Shown here piece after piece: positions 8,092 to 17,059 of a stretch of DNA of 54,511 bases (the first letter of the stretch is position 1; the number at the start of each line of letters is the position of its first letter). Position numbers and translations under genes: made by a program. Below the pieces are notes generated by a model, which was not told the DNA's origin, made no database searches, and saw nothing but the letters and a program-made list of their open reading frames with translations. Origin of the DNA: JBCCFW01 sp039029535 (GTDB lineage Bacteria; Acidobacteriota; JBCCFW01); NCBI GenBank assembly GCA_039029535.1, contig JBCCFW010000030.1:1-54511 (forward strand), in the 5' to 3' direction.

Positions 8092-9978
8092 ATGGGACTG
8101 CGAGCGATCGTCGTGGCGTTGCTGGTGGCCTGGGGTTCGGTCGGGGCCGCTGCCGCCAATGAGACGGAGCTTCGGCCCGGCAGCACGGAGATGCTGGAGC
8201 TCATGCGGCAGGGTCGGCGCCAGCCGTTCGAGGCCCAGCCCGGGACGTGGCTCGGCCCACGTCGCGAGGCGCTCGTTCTCCTGGTTGATGCCGAGCGTGT
8301 CGAGAGGCTCGTCGAGAGCTCGCGAGACCAGCCCGTCGGCGAGTGGCTTCCCGAGCTGGTCGCCGCCGTCGGTGACCGCATGCCGATGGTCCTGGCCACG
8401 AACGATGAGCCGTTGCTCGAGCGGCTGGACCCGACTGAGGCGGCGTCCGTCTTGGCTGACGTGTTGGCGGATGGGGAGCCCTCCCATCGGGAGGCGGCGC
8501 TCCTGCTGCTCGCCGAGCTCGGTTCCGAGGCGGCAGCAGTCGGCGTGCCAGCGGTCTTGGCCTTCCACGAGGAAGACGGCGCGTCGTCTCAGGAGGAGCT
8601 CGTCAATCGAGCCCTCCTGGGCTTGCTTCATCGTGAGGTCACGTGGGTGTCCGACGAGCTCCGGCTGGAGGCTGCGCGCGTGGTCTCCGAGTTCCACTGG
8701 ACGAGTGAGAAGAGTCGTCACGTTCGAGGTCGAGCGGCGGCGCTGGCGCGACCCTTGCTGCCGCAGCTCTTGGAGGGGGCGGACGAGGCGACCGCGCTCG
8801 AGGTCCTGAGGGCGGCTCAGCATGGAAGCACCGAGGTGCCGGAGCTCGAGCAACTGATGTTCGAGACCTTCGCTCGATCCTCGGCCGTGGAGCTGCGGCT
8901 CTTCGCGTTGCGAGCCTTGCAAGCGAACTGGGGCGACACTCGGCTACTTCGGAACCTGTGGCCGTGGAATCGCTGGCGGCCGCTGGCATCCGAGCACGTC
9001 TGGCGTCAGGAGCCGAAGATCCGCAAGGAGCGCGTGCGCGTGCACTGGCTTCGGGAGACGGGCCTTCCGATGCTGATCGCTGCGTTGGAGGACGACTCAC
9101 CTCGGATCCGAGAAGCCATTCAGGACTTGCTGGTCGGCATGCCCGGGCAGCTCGTTCCTCACCTCGTCTCTTCACTGAGGCCGGTCCGTGCTGACGAGTC
9201 GCTTCGAATGGAAGTGCTCGAGCTAATGGCGAAGAGGGAGGACGGTCAGGCCATGCTGCTGCTTGCCCAGGTCGCCGACAGCGATCCGTCTCAGCGAGTG
9301 CGGCGTTGGATCTTCGAAAGGATGAGCTTGAAGCAGGAGGCTTTCGACTGTTCTCGTGAAGAGGGGCGCGAGCAAGTCGCTCTGCGGTACTTCGAGCTAC
9401 TGATTCACGGTGATCGCGAGCTGCAAGCGCTGGCTCGAACCAATCTGACGGACTTGCTTCCCGCCGATGACTGTGGTCGGACGGCTTGCATGTCTCACCA
9501 TGGCTGGAACCGCTTGTCTTGGATGGACTCGCTCCTCGAGCTCGGTTGGCAAGAGTTGCTGACGGGCGACGACTTGGTGATTCGAGCGTTGCTTGCGACT
9601 GGACATGGAGGAGCGCTGAACGGCTTGTTCCACGAGGACGTGCGTGTCCGGAGCGGAGTGCTGGAAGCGCTGAGAGGCGTGGACTGCGTGCAGCGCCATG
9701 CGCTCGAGGCCCTCCTCCTCGTCACCCAGTCGGACTCGGAGCCAGAGATTCAGCGGCGGGCGCTGTCCGTGCTCGGTGATTCGGTCGCCAAGTTGGCCCA
9801 GGTGCGCCGGAGCATTCCTGGGTCCGAGCTCGAGAGGCTCGTTTCGGGTCTGGAGGCGGTGTCTCGCTACGCGGACGAAGAACTCGCGGCGGACGCGACG
9901 GCCTTGCTCGCCGCGTTGCGAAGTCAGGAGAACGAGCGACTCGCCGAACGGCGGCGGAGTCGCTCCCGCAAGCGCTGA
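8092..9978 (+). CDS. Exported HEAT-repeat protein (one-module paralogue)
   Basis: 628 residues. The ATG at 8092 is chosen over an upstream GTG because GGGGGAGG sits eight bases before it and because it begins a signal peptide (IVVALLVAWGSVGAAAA). The rest is alpha-solenoid with repeated pairs of helices (EAALLLLAELGSEAAAVGVPAV; IREAIQDLLVG; RRALSVLGDSVAKLA). The end is very basic (RRRSRSRKR). From about residue 105 on it is homologous to both halves of the next protein, sharing LDP..A, a GVPAV-[IL]-AF turn and a similar order of helices. No catalytic residues are seen; a protein-binding scaffold in the periplasm is the likely role. Confidence 0.82.
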   Translation: MGLRAIVVALLVAWGSVGAAAANETELRPGSTEMLELMRQGRRQPFEAQPGTWLGPRREALVLLVDAERVERLVESSRDQPVGEWLPELVAAVGDRMPMVLATNDEPLLERLDPTEAASVLADVLADGEPSHREAALLLLAELGSEAAAVGVPAVLAFHEEDGASSQEELVNRALLGLLHREVTWVSDELRLEAARVVSEFHWTSEKSRHVRGRAAALARPLLPQLLEGADEATALEVLRAAQHGSTEVPELEQLMFETFARSSAVELRLFALRALQANWGDTRLLRNLWPWNRWRPLASEHVWRQEPKIRKERVRVHWLRETGLPMLIAALEDDSPRIREAIQDLLVGMPGQLVPHLVSSLRPVRADESLRMEVLELMAKREDGQAMLLLAQVADSDPSQRVRRWIFERMSLKQEAFDCSREEGREQVALRYFELLIHGDRELQALARTNLTDLLPADDCGRTACMSHHGWNRLSWMDSLLELGWQELLTGDDLVIRALLATGHGGALNGLFHEDVRVRSGVLEALRGVDCVQRHALEALLLVTQSDSEPEIQRRALSVLGDSVAKLAQVRRSIPGSELERLVSGLEAVSRYADEELAADATALLAALRSQENERLAERRRSRSRKR

Positions 9979-10029
9979 TTCGAGGCGGTTCGATGGTCGT
10001 GATGCCTGAATGGGTGAGGAGGGAGTGAA

Positions 10030-13000
10030 GTGAACGAGCGAATCGGTGGTGTCTTGCTCGGACTCGGTCTGTGGATCGCAGCCAGCGGCAGTGCCTCATC
10101 AACGGACGACACGGCGGCTCGGGTCCGCGAGATCATCGAGGACGCCGCCGCCGTCGAGACCTGGAATCGGCGTCGAACGGCCATCCCGAGGACGCCCCGG
10201 GAGTCACGGATTCCCAAGGTCAGCTCGGTGGCGGAGGCTCTCCGCCAGTTGGATCCGGAGGAAGCTGCGTCCGCCCTCGTGACCCTCCTCCGAGAAGAGA
10301 ACCCGCTCATTCAGCGGATGGCTCTGGAAGGCCTGGCCTCCCTCGGCCCTCCGGCAGCCGAGGTCGGCGTCCCTGCGGTCATCGCTTTCGCCGAGGAGCA
10401 TCCGCTGGAGAGTTGGCACGTCGAGGCGCGGCATGCGTTGGCCGGCTTGCTGGAACCGGGTCATGCCTCGGACCTTCGCTGGCTTCCCGAGCTCGCGGAT
10501 GAAGCCGAGCGAGTCATCGCATGGCTTCCCGTCGATGGCCTTGACCACTACTCGTCGGAGCGGGCATTGCAGTCCGCCGTGGTCGTCGCCTTGCCACGGC
10601 TCCGTCACGTGCTGCGAGAGGGGAGCCTCGAAGAACGAGTCCGAGCTCTCGAGCAGTTGCGACAGGCAGGGGCCTGGGCGTCCGGGGCGATCGTGGACGT
10701 GGCGGCTCTCGCTTCACGTCCAGCGGCTCCGGAGCAGCGTCAGGCTGCCTTGCGTTGTCTCGCCAGCCTGGCGAGGGGTTGCGTCGAACCTTGGGAGCCG
10801 TGTTCGGCCGACCTGGGAAGGCTGGTCGTGCCGGCGCTCATCGACGCCCTCGACAGCTCGGATCGAAAGGTCGCTGAACAGGCCGCGACCGAGCTTCGCG
10901 GCTTGCTGGGCAGGCGTCGCTTGAAGGAGCGTCTCTCGGAGGAGCTTCTCGAGGCGATGGTTCCGGGCAATCCCCTGCGACCCGACGTGGCGACCCGGGT
11001 CCGACTGGTGGGCAGCGCCTTCGAGAACCTCGGCTCGCCGCAGGCCCTCCGCCGCTGGACGTCTCGCCTGCTCGATGCCGACGAGTCCAGCGAGGTCCGG
11101 TCCGCCGTGCTGGAGGGCCTGTCGGAGCGCTCTCCCAAGCCGGACCGAGCATGCGAGTGGACGGCCGACTGGAGAACCCTCATGAGCCAGTTGTTCGAGC
11201 TCGCCCAGGGTGCTGATGAGAGCGAGGCCAAGCCTGCCGTCGAGGCCCTGGTCGGCGTGCTGCGGCAAGCACAGCGAGAGCGTCAGGACTGCTTGCGGGC
11301 GTCCCGGGTGATGGACGAACTCCCCTTGCCAGAGGGCATGACCGCGCTCGCGCTCGGCGGCTCGGATGTCGAGAGCCAGCGCTTGCTCCAGGAGCTGGCC
11401 CGATTCGACTTGCCGACTCTCTTCGAAGCCTTGCGCACGGGGGGCGAGGAGACGCAGGAGCGGGTCATCAAGGTGCTTCGTTACGTGGAGCCGGAGCAGC
11501 GGGGGGTCGTCGTCGAGCGGCTCGTCGACCACGTCGAGAGTGACGTGAGTGATCGCTTGAAGCTCGTCGGCCTGCGGTGCGTGGCCACCAACCTCGAGCT
11601 CGGGAACCAGCTCATCCACGCCAGGAAGAAGGCGTGGCGACCACTCGAGCTTCCGAGCGAGCTCCTTCGTCGCGTGCAACGACTCACGCTGGAGCTCGAT
11701 CGCTCGGCACCTCCTGGCTTGCGAGCCGTGTCGGAAGAGCTGAAGCGCCACTTGCGCCACTTCGAGGGGCAGGCCCTCGAGCCCATGGACGATGCTGAGC
11801 AAGCACGGCAATTCCTACGAGCTGGGTGGGAGAGCTGGAAGCAGTCGGAACAGCCCGCGCCGGACAGTTGGCTGCGACTCGACGAGTTGAAGAGGCTCGA
11901 TCCGGTGGCCGTCGGTCCGGTCTTGCTCGAGGCGCTGGCCGGGGAAGACGCCGTGTTGCAGGGCTTGGCCCTCCAGGCCCTGGGACGGATCGGGCCGGCG
12001 ATCGCCGAGTCGGCCGTGCCGGCGGTTCTCGAGTTCGACCTGGCGCACGGTGAAGTCTGGGACGACCACGTGGCGCGAGCGCTCCGGGGCCTGATCGACT
12101 TCGCGTCGTTGCCCGATGGGAAGGGGCCGTCGAGCGAGGCTCGCGCCGCGCTCGCGCAGCGGGTGGCCCTCGAGTACCGAGGGGCGGGCCGGTTTCGAAA
12201 CAGTGTCCTCTCGCGAGCGGCCCGCCACGCCCGAGCAGGGCTTCGCAAGGTCGTGACGAGTGGTGACGACGACGACCGCGTGGCGGCCATCGAGGCGCTC
12301 GCACTCCTCGATGTCGATCGGGCCTCGGCCATGCCGGAGATCGCCCGGGCCCTGAGCGCGAGCTCGCCCGCGGTCCGCCTCGCTGCCGCCAAGGCGGCCC
12401 CCCGGCTCTGGGGGCGCTGCTTCGAACCCTGGGCTGCCTGTCATGAGGTCTTGAGTGATGAGGTCGTCCCTGGGCTCGTCGGCCTGCTGACGAGCGGCCG
12501 ACCCCTGCTCTCGCGGGAGGCCGTGCGAGCTCTCGCCAAGCTCCCGACCAACGCCACGGACGCCCTACGAGTGGCTCTTCGGGCGTCTGGCCTCGACGAA
12601 GAGGACCGGGCGGCCCTCATGTTCGAGATCGCGAGGGGAGGAAGCATCCAGCACCTTCCGCTCTTGGCCGAGGTGATCGAAGCAGACACCTCGCTGCTCG
12701 TGCGGAGGACGACCATCGAGTCCCTCGACCTCGGAGCTCCACGGAGCTGTGAGGAGTCGGCGGGTCGGGCCCGCGTGGTGTCGGCGTTGCTCGACGTCTT
12801 GGAGGGGGACGCGATCGGTCTTCATGAGTCAGCCCGCACGCAGCTTCTCGAAGTGACCAGCAAGTTGCGCTTCCGAAATCCCTGCCCCCATGGCCTTCCC
12901 AAGCCAACGTGGACGCGACGAGTGGTCGAGCGAGGAGTGCGGGAGCTCGAAGATGGACGACTGCTGCGCGCAGCACTGGAAGCACTCGCCCCCTCGGCAC

Positions 13001-13350
13001 TCCAGGCCGCGCAACATGACGACCCCGAGGTCCGGCGCCTCGTTCTCGAGATGCTGGCCGAGCTCGACTTCGAGTTTCCAGTCGTGGAGGCGCTGCTCGT
13101 GACCCTCGAGTCCGAGCAAGTGTCCATGCTGAGACTCGGGGCGCTCCACGCACTGATGGCGCAAGTGAGGGCACGTGCCAGCCGGAGTCGGCGATGGTCA
13201 CCGGCCCAGCTCTCGCGGGCCAAGGTCGTGCTTCAGGAGGTTGCGAGTGATGAGGACCCTGTCCTTGCGTTGCTCGCGCAGGACCTGCTGAAGGACCTCG
13301 AACGGCTACCGACCCTTCCATCGCAGCTCAGGAAGAGCCGTCGTCGCTGA
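10030..13350 (+). CDS. Exported giant HEAT-repeat protein (two tandem modules)
   Basis: 1106 residues starting at a GTG preceded by GGAGGGAG. A signal peptide (GGVLLGLGLWIAASGSAS) is followed by uninterrupted helical repeats. The protein is an internal duplication: LDPEEAASALV near 74 matches LDPVAVGPVLL near 623, GVPAVIAF matches AVPAVLEF, and GCVEPWEPC near 250 matches RCFEPWAAC near 795, all at an offset of about 548 residues. The tail is basic (LRKSRRR), as in the paralogue 51 bases upstream. No enzyme motif. Likely a periplasmic or surface scaffold, function unknown. Confidence 0.85.
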   Translation: MNERIGGVLLGLGLWIAASGSASSTDDTAARVREIIEDAAAVETWNRRRTAIPRTPRESRIPKVSSVAEALRQLDPEEAASALVTLLREENPLIQRMALEGLASLGPPAAEVGVPAVIAFAEEHPLESWHVEARHALAGLLEPGHASDLRWLPELADEAERVIAWLPVDGLDHYSSERALQSAVVVALPRLRHVLREGSLEERVRALEQLRQAGAWASGAIVDVAALASRPAAPEQRQAALRCLASLARGCVEPWEPCSADLGRLVVPALIDALDSSDRKVAEQAATELRGLLGRRRLKERLSEELLEAMVPGNPLRPDVATRVRLVGSAFENLGSPQALRRWTSRLLDADESSEVRSAVLEGLSERSPKPDRACEWTADWRTLMSQLFELAQGADESEAKPAVEALVGVLRQAQRERQDCLRASRVMDELPLPEGMTALALGGSDVESQRLLQELARFDLPTLFEALRTGGEETQERVIKVLRYVEPEQRGVVVERLVDHVESDVSDRLKLVGLRCVATNLELGNQLIHARKKAWRPLELPSELLRRVQRLTLELDRSAPPGLRAVSEELKRHLRHFEGQALEPMDDAEQARQFLRAGWESWKQSEQPAPDSWLRLDELKRLDPVAVGPVLLEALAGEDAVLQGLALQALGRIGPAIAESAVPAVLEFDLAHGEVWDDHVARALRGLIDFASLPDGKGPSSEARAALAQRVALEYRGAGRFRNSVLSRAARHARAGLRKVVTSGDDDDRVAAIEALALLDVDRASAMPEIARALSASSPAVRLAAAKAAPRLWGRCFEPWAACHEVLSDEVVPGLVGLLTSGRPLLSREAVRALAKLPTNATDALRVALRASGLDEEDRAALMFEIARGGSIQHLPLLAEVIEADTSLLVRRTTIESLDLGAPRSCEESAGRARVVSALLDVLEGDAIGLHESARTQLLEVTSKLRFRNPCPHGLPKPTWTRRVVERGVRELEDGRLLRAALEALAPSALQAAQHDDPEVRRLVLEMLAELDFEFPVVEALLVTLESEQVSMLRLGALHALMAQVRARASRSRRWSPAQLSRAKVVLQEVASDEDPVLALLAQDLLKDLERLPTLPSQLRKSRRR

Positions 13351-13394
13351 TCGGATCGATGGGCCACGAGCTGCGACCCGTCACCCGTTCCTGC

Positions 13395-13400
13395 TAGCCT
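13395..13400 (+). promoter_or_regulatory. Extended -10 element, leaderless-type promoter
   Basis: TGCTAGCCT provides a TGN extension plus a TANNNT hexamer, followed by six bases and the GTG at 13407. It would drive the TPR and CRTAC1 lipoprotein genes. No Shine-Dalgarno sequence intervenes. Confidence 0.5.
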
Positions 13401-13406
13401 CGCCGG

Positions 13407-14816
13407 GTGATGGAGCGTCGTGTCCCGCCGAGGGTCGTGTCCTTGCTCGCCCTCCTGGGCGTGCTTGCTGCCTGTCGTCCGTCGACCTCGATCCCCCGCG
13501 CGCCGAAGGCCCTCCTTGCCGACCCTGAGGTCCAGCGTCTCCACGACAGCCGCGTGAACGCGGTGAAGGCGGACCCGAACGACGCCGACGCGTGGCGCTT
13601 GCTCGGTCGTGCCCACGAGGCGAGCGGCCTGCTCGACCTGGCCCGTCAGTGCTACGACCGCTCCCTGAGCCTGGCGCCCGACCTCCTGCCCACTCTCTAC
13701 CGACGCGCGCTCGTGAGTCAGGGGCTCGACGATCTCGAGCAAGCCCGTGCCGACTACGCCCACATCATCGAGCTCGGTGAAGAGGCCGGCGAAGCGCACT
13801 GGCGGCTGGGCTTCCTCGAGCTCGACGCGGGTGAGTTGGAGACGGCGCTGGCGTCCTTCGACGCGGCCCTGGAAGGACAGCCCGACGTCGCCATGGCGAC
13901 CGCCCGCGTGGGTCGGGCGCGCTGTCTCTCGCAGCTCGGGCGTCACGAGGAAGCCCTCGGCCAGGTCGAAGGACTTCTTCGCCTGCGTCCGTCCGACGCG
14001 TCGCTGCGACAGCTTCGGCACGCGCTCAGCCGCAAGCTCGGGCAGCGAGGTCGCCCTCCGCTCGTGGCCGCCGACCGACCCCGCGCGCAGGGTGGTGAGT
14101 GGGCGAGCCGGGCGCAGCGCGACCGAGTCGGGCTGTCGGTGCACCGTGCCGAGGTCGACCGGGCCCTGGACGGGGGCGACCCTGGCCGCGCGCTGACCCT
14201 GTTGCAAGAGCACTTCACCGACACCGACGACGTCGACCTTCTCACCACCTGGGGTGTTGCCGAGCTGCGTGCCGGTCGCTTCGAGGCCAGCCTCGAGAAG
14301 CTCGATCGCGCCGTTCAGCTCGCGCCGGGTCGGCATCGACCGCGAGCGCACCGTGCCGAGAGCCTGGCCGTGCTCGGACGTGTCGACGAGGCGATGGCCG
14401 AGGTGGAGGAGGCCCGACGTCTCGGTCCGGGCTCGGCGCTCACCGCCGAGGTCCACGCCAAGTTGCTCCGACAGCAGCGTCGTCTCGACGAGGCGCTCGT
14501 CGCCCTGCGTGAGTCCTTGCGCATCGACCCGGGCCGGCGCTCGGCGCGGTCGCTCCACGGCTCGTTGCTCTTCGAGATGCGACGTCATCGCGAGGCCGCC
14601 GCCGCCTTCCAGCAATCGCTCGAGCACGACCCGTCCGATCACCTGGCCTGGCTGGGGCTCGCGATGAGCCGTGTCGAGCTGGGCGACCTTCACGGCGCCG
14701 GTCAGGCACTCGAGCAAGGTGAGAAGGTGGGCCTGGACCTCGTCCCGGAGACTGACCGCGTGCAACGACGTCTCGACGAGCTGCTCGCCGAGGCCGGGTC
14801 GGGGAGCACGCCATGA
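13407..14816 (+). CDS. TPR-repeat lipoprotein
   Basis: 469 residues. A lipoprotein signal ends in the lipobox LAAC with Cys23. The remainder is about ten tetratricopeptide repeats (ADAWRLLGRAHEASGLLDLA; AHWRLGFLELDAGELETALA; RRSARSLHGSLLFEMRRHRE). GTG at 13407 fits the leaderless promoter; ATG at 13410 is equally possible. Its last bases (ATGA) overlap the start of the CRTAC1 gene, so translation is coupled and the two proteins probably act together at a membrane face. Confidence 0.88.
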   Translation: MMERRVPPRVVSLLALLGVLAACRPSTSIPRAPKALLADPEVQRLHDSRVNAVKADPNDADAWRLLGRAHEASGLLDLARQCYDRSLSLAPDLLPTLYRRALVSQGLDDLEQARADYAHIIELGEEAGEAHWRLGFLELDAGELETALASFDAALEGQPDVAMATARVGRARCLSQLGRHEEALGQVEGLLRLRPSDASLRQLRHALSRKLGQRGRPPLVAADRPRAQGGEWASRAQRDRVGLSVHRAEVDRALDGGDPGRALTLLQEHFTDTDDVDLLTTWGVAELRAGRFEASLEKLDRAVQLAPGRHRPRAHRAESLAVLGRVDEAMAEVEEARRLGPGSALTAEVHAKLLRQQRRLDEALVALRESLRIDPGRRSARSLHGSLLFEMRRHREAAAAFQQSLEHDPSDHLAWLGLAMSRVELGDLHGAGQALEQGEKVGLDLVPETDRVQRRLDELLAEAGSGSTP

Positions 14817-16486
14817 GACGGCTGACCCTCGTCACCCTCGGTGCGTCGCTCGGACTGCTCGGCTGCGCAGAGCCTGAGGTTCGTGACGACGCAGCTCGCA
14901 CGACCTGGTTCGTCGAGGTTGCGGCCGAACGCGGCTTGCACTTCGAGCATCGCTCCGGCCACGACGGTGAGCACCACCTACTTCCCGAGATCACCTGTGG
15001 CGGTGCGGCACTGTTCGATGCCGATGACGACGGCGATCTCGATGCCTACCTCGTGCAGGGCGGCGGACCGACTCACGACGCGGCTCAGCGACCGCCCAAC
15101 CGCTTCTTCATCAACGAGGGCGGTGGGTACTTCCGGGACGACACCGAGGACAGCGGCGCCGGTCACCGCGGTCATGGCTCGGGCGTCGCCTGTGGTGACG
15201 CCGACGGGGACGGCTCGACGGACCTCTTCGTGACCAACGTCGGGCCCGACGTGCTGTTGCTCAACGACGGAAAGGGGCGGTTCCGGGAGGCGGCCGGTGT
15301 CGACGACGACGGCTACGGCACGAGCGCCGCCTTCGTCGACTTCGATCGCGACGGTGACCTCGACCTCTTCGTCGTCCGCTACGTCGACTGGCGCCCGGAG
15401 GCCGAGCGTGAGTGTCCGGGTCGGCTCGGTGGTCCCGACTACTGCCTGCCCGCGGTCTACGATGCGCCGAGCTCGGACTTGCTGTGGCGCAACGAAGGCG
15501 ATGGGCGCTACCAAGACGTGAGCGTGACCACGGGGATCGCGCGGGCGCTCGGTCCGGGCCTGGGCGTCGTTCCCAGCGACGTGGACGGAGATGGCTGGGT
15601 CGACCTGTTCGTCGCCAACGACGGGCAGATGGATCGTCTCTGGTCGAATCGCCGCGGGCGCTCCTTCGTCGACGTCGCCTTGCTGCTGGGCGTGGCGGTC
15701 GACGAGGAAGGTCAGGCCAAGGCCGGCATGGGCGTGGCGGCGGCCGACCTCGATGACGACGGTGACGAGGAGTTGCTCGTCGTGAACCTGGCGGCCGAGT
15801 CCGACTCGCTCTTCCTCAACGAGGTCGCCACCAAGGGCGTGTTGCGCGACGTCACGCCTCGCTCGGGCCTGGCCGGGGCGAGCCGTCGCTCCACTCGCTT
15901 CGGCGTGGGCTTCGCGGACTTCGATCACGACGGTTGGCTCGACCTCTTCGAGGCCAACGGTCGCGTCACTCGTCCACCGCGTCTCCACGGTGACGACCCC
16001 TACGCCGAGGACGACCTCGTGCTGAAGGGCGGCGAGGGGCCCCGCTTCACGCTGCTGGACGGACGCAACGGCCTGGCCGCGCCGTCACCGGCGACGAGCC
16101 GCGCAGCGGCCTTCGGTGACGTGGACGACGACGGACGGGTGGACGTGCTGGTCGTCGATCGAGACGGGCCCGCGCGCTTGCTCCTGGGATCGGCGTCGGT
16201 CTCGGGCGACTGGCATCGCTTCGACCTGCGCGATCGTCAAGGTCGCCCGGCGCTGGACGCGCGGCTCGCCGTGACCGTGGGCGAGCGGACCCTCCACCGC
16301 GTGCTGCGGGCGGCGGGCAGCTATCAGGCGAGCTCGGACCCTCGGATCCACGTCGCCCTCGGCGACGGAGCCGTCGCGAGCGACCTTCTCGTGAGCTGGC
16401 CCGACGGCACGCAGGAGCGCTTCCCGCCGCCGAGCGAGGTCGGCGACCGGGTCCTGCGGCAGGGAAGCGGTCGGCCCGTTCGTTGA
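14813..16486 (+). CDS. CRTAC1-family lipoprotein with FG-GAP/VCBS repeats and ASPIC/UnbV end
   Basis: 557 residues. Lipobox LGLLGC with Cys18. Then a beta-propeller of calcium-binding blades of the form D-x-D-x-D-G-D-L-D-L (DADDDGDLDAYLV, DADGDGSTDLFVT, DFDRDGDLDLFVV, DVDGDGWVDLFVA, DFDHDGWLDLFEA, DVDDDGRVDVLVV). The C-terminal 70 residues match the ASPIC/UnbV domain, with the usual LVSWPDGTQERF. Family members are surface or periplasmic; the function is unsettled. Starts with a four-base overlap on the TPR lipoprotein gene. Confidence 0.9.
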   Translation: MRRLTLVTLGASLGLLGCAEPEVRDDAARTTWFVEVAAERGLHFEHRSGHDGEHHLLPEITCGGAALFDADDDGDLDAYLVQGGGPTHDAAQRPPNRFFINEGGGYFRDDTEDSGAGHRGHGSGVACGDADGDGSTDLFVTNVGPDVLLLNDGKGRFREAAGVDDDGYGTSAAFVDFDRDGDLDLFVVRYVDWRPEAERECPGRLGGPDYCLPAVYDAPSSDLLWRNEGDGRYQDVSVTTGIARALGPGLGVVPSDVDGDGWVDLFVANDGQMDRLWSNRRGRSFVDVALLLGVAVDEEGQAKAGMGVAAADLDDDGDEELLVVNLAAESDSLFLNEVATKGVLRDVTPRSGLAGASRRSTRFGVGFADFDHDGWLDLFEANGRVTRPPRLHGDDPYAEDDLVLKGGEGPRFTLLDGRNGLAAPSPATSRAAAFGDVDDDGRVDVLVVDRDGPARLLLGSASVSGDWHRFDLRDRQGRPALDARLAVTVGERTLHRVLRAAGSYQASSDPRIHVALGDGAVASDLLVSWPDGTQERFPPPSEVGDRVLRQGSGRPVR

Positions 16487-16492
16487 GCTCGT

Positions 16493-16969
16493 GTGGTCTT
16501 GCCCGTGCGGGGCGCAGAGGCTGTCGTGGGTGAGATTGACTCTGACATTCAGCGATGGAGTGACTTCGTTGAGCTCGTGGCTGCCTTGGTTCGAGACGGA
16601 GCGGAAGGTCCGCAGCTCTCGAGCCGGCTCGCTGGTCGACGACTGTCAGGGGAGGGGCTCATGGCGGAGGCCCATCTCGATGCCGGCTCTGTCCTGGGTG
16701 TTGCCCTCGAAATGCCAGAGCAGAGATGCCGGCTCAGTTCGGACCTCGAGTTGGTGGTGGCCCACGCCTTTCTCAAGCTCACTCCGGCTGAGCGAGGGGA
16801 CTGGAAGAGGATCCGAGCCGGAGATCGTGTTCGATTCGAGTGCACTGTCTCGGCAGGAAGCAAGGTCTTTCCTGGAGTCCGGGTGCAGCGCTACAAGAGC
16901 GGAGGAGAGTGTCACTTGCTGCTGGCGTTGGTTGAGCCGAGCCTGGTCGGAGTGGTCTCGTCGACCTGA
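16493..16969 (+). CDS. Small protein of unknown function, possible OB-fold
   Basis: 158 residues from a GTG seven bases after the CRTAC1 stop and in the same frame. Codon use looks genuine. The C-terminal half alternates strands and charged turns (KRIRAGDRVRFECTVSAG; GVRVQRYKSGGECHLLLALV), reminiscent of OB-fold tRNA_anti-like domains, but this is only a resemblance. No signal peptide. A later start is possible. I do not recognise the family. Confidence 0.5.
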   Translation: MVLPVRGAEAVVGEIDSDIQRWSDFVELVAALVRDGAEGPQLSSRLAGRRLSGEGLMAEAHLDAGSVLGVALEMPEQRCRLSSDLELVVAHAFLKLTPAERGDWKRIRAGDRVRFECTVSAGSKVFPGVRVQRYKSGGECHLLLALVEPSLVGVVSST

Positions 16970-17059
16970 GATTGACGCAGGGCATGGAGTGGCCCAGCGC
17001 CACGCAAGCGCTCGCCACGAGCTTCAGGGCCGCTCGTTCCGTGCGTGCGGCAAGGGTGC

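Noticed and set aside
10714..11811. Long minus-strand frame inside the second HEAT gene
   Set aside because: GC-rich shadow of a well-supported gene; no ribosome site and no recognisable protein features.
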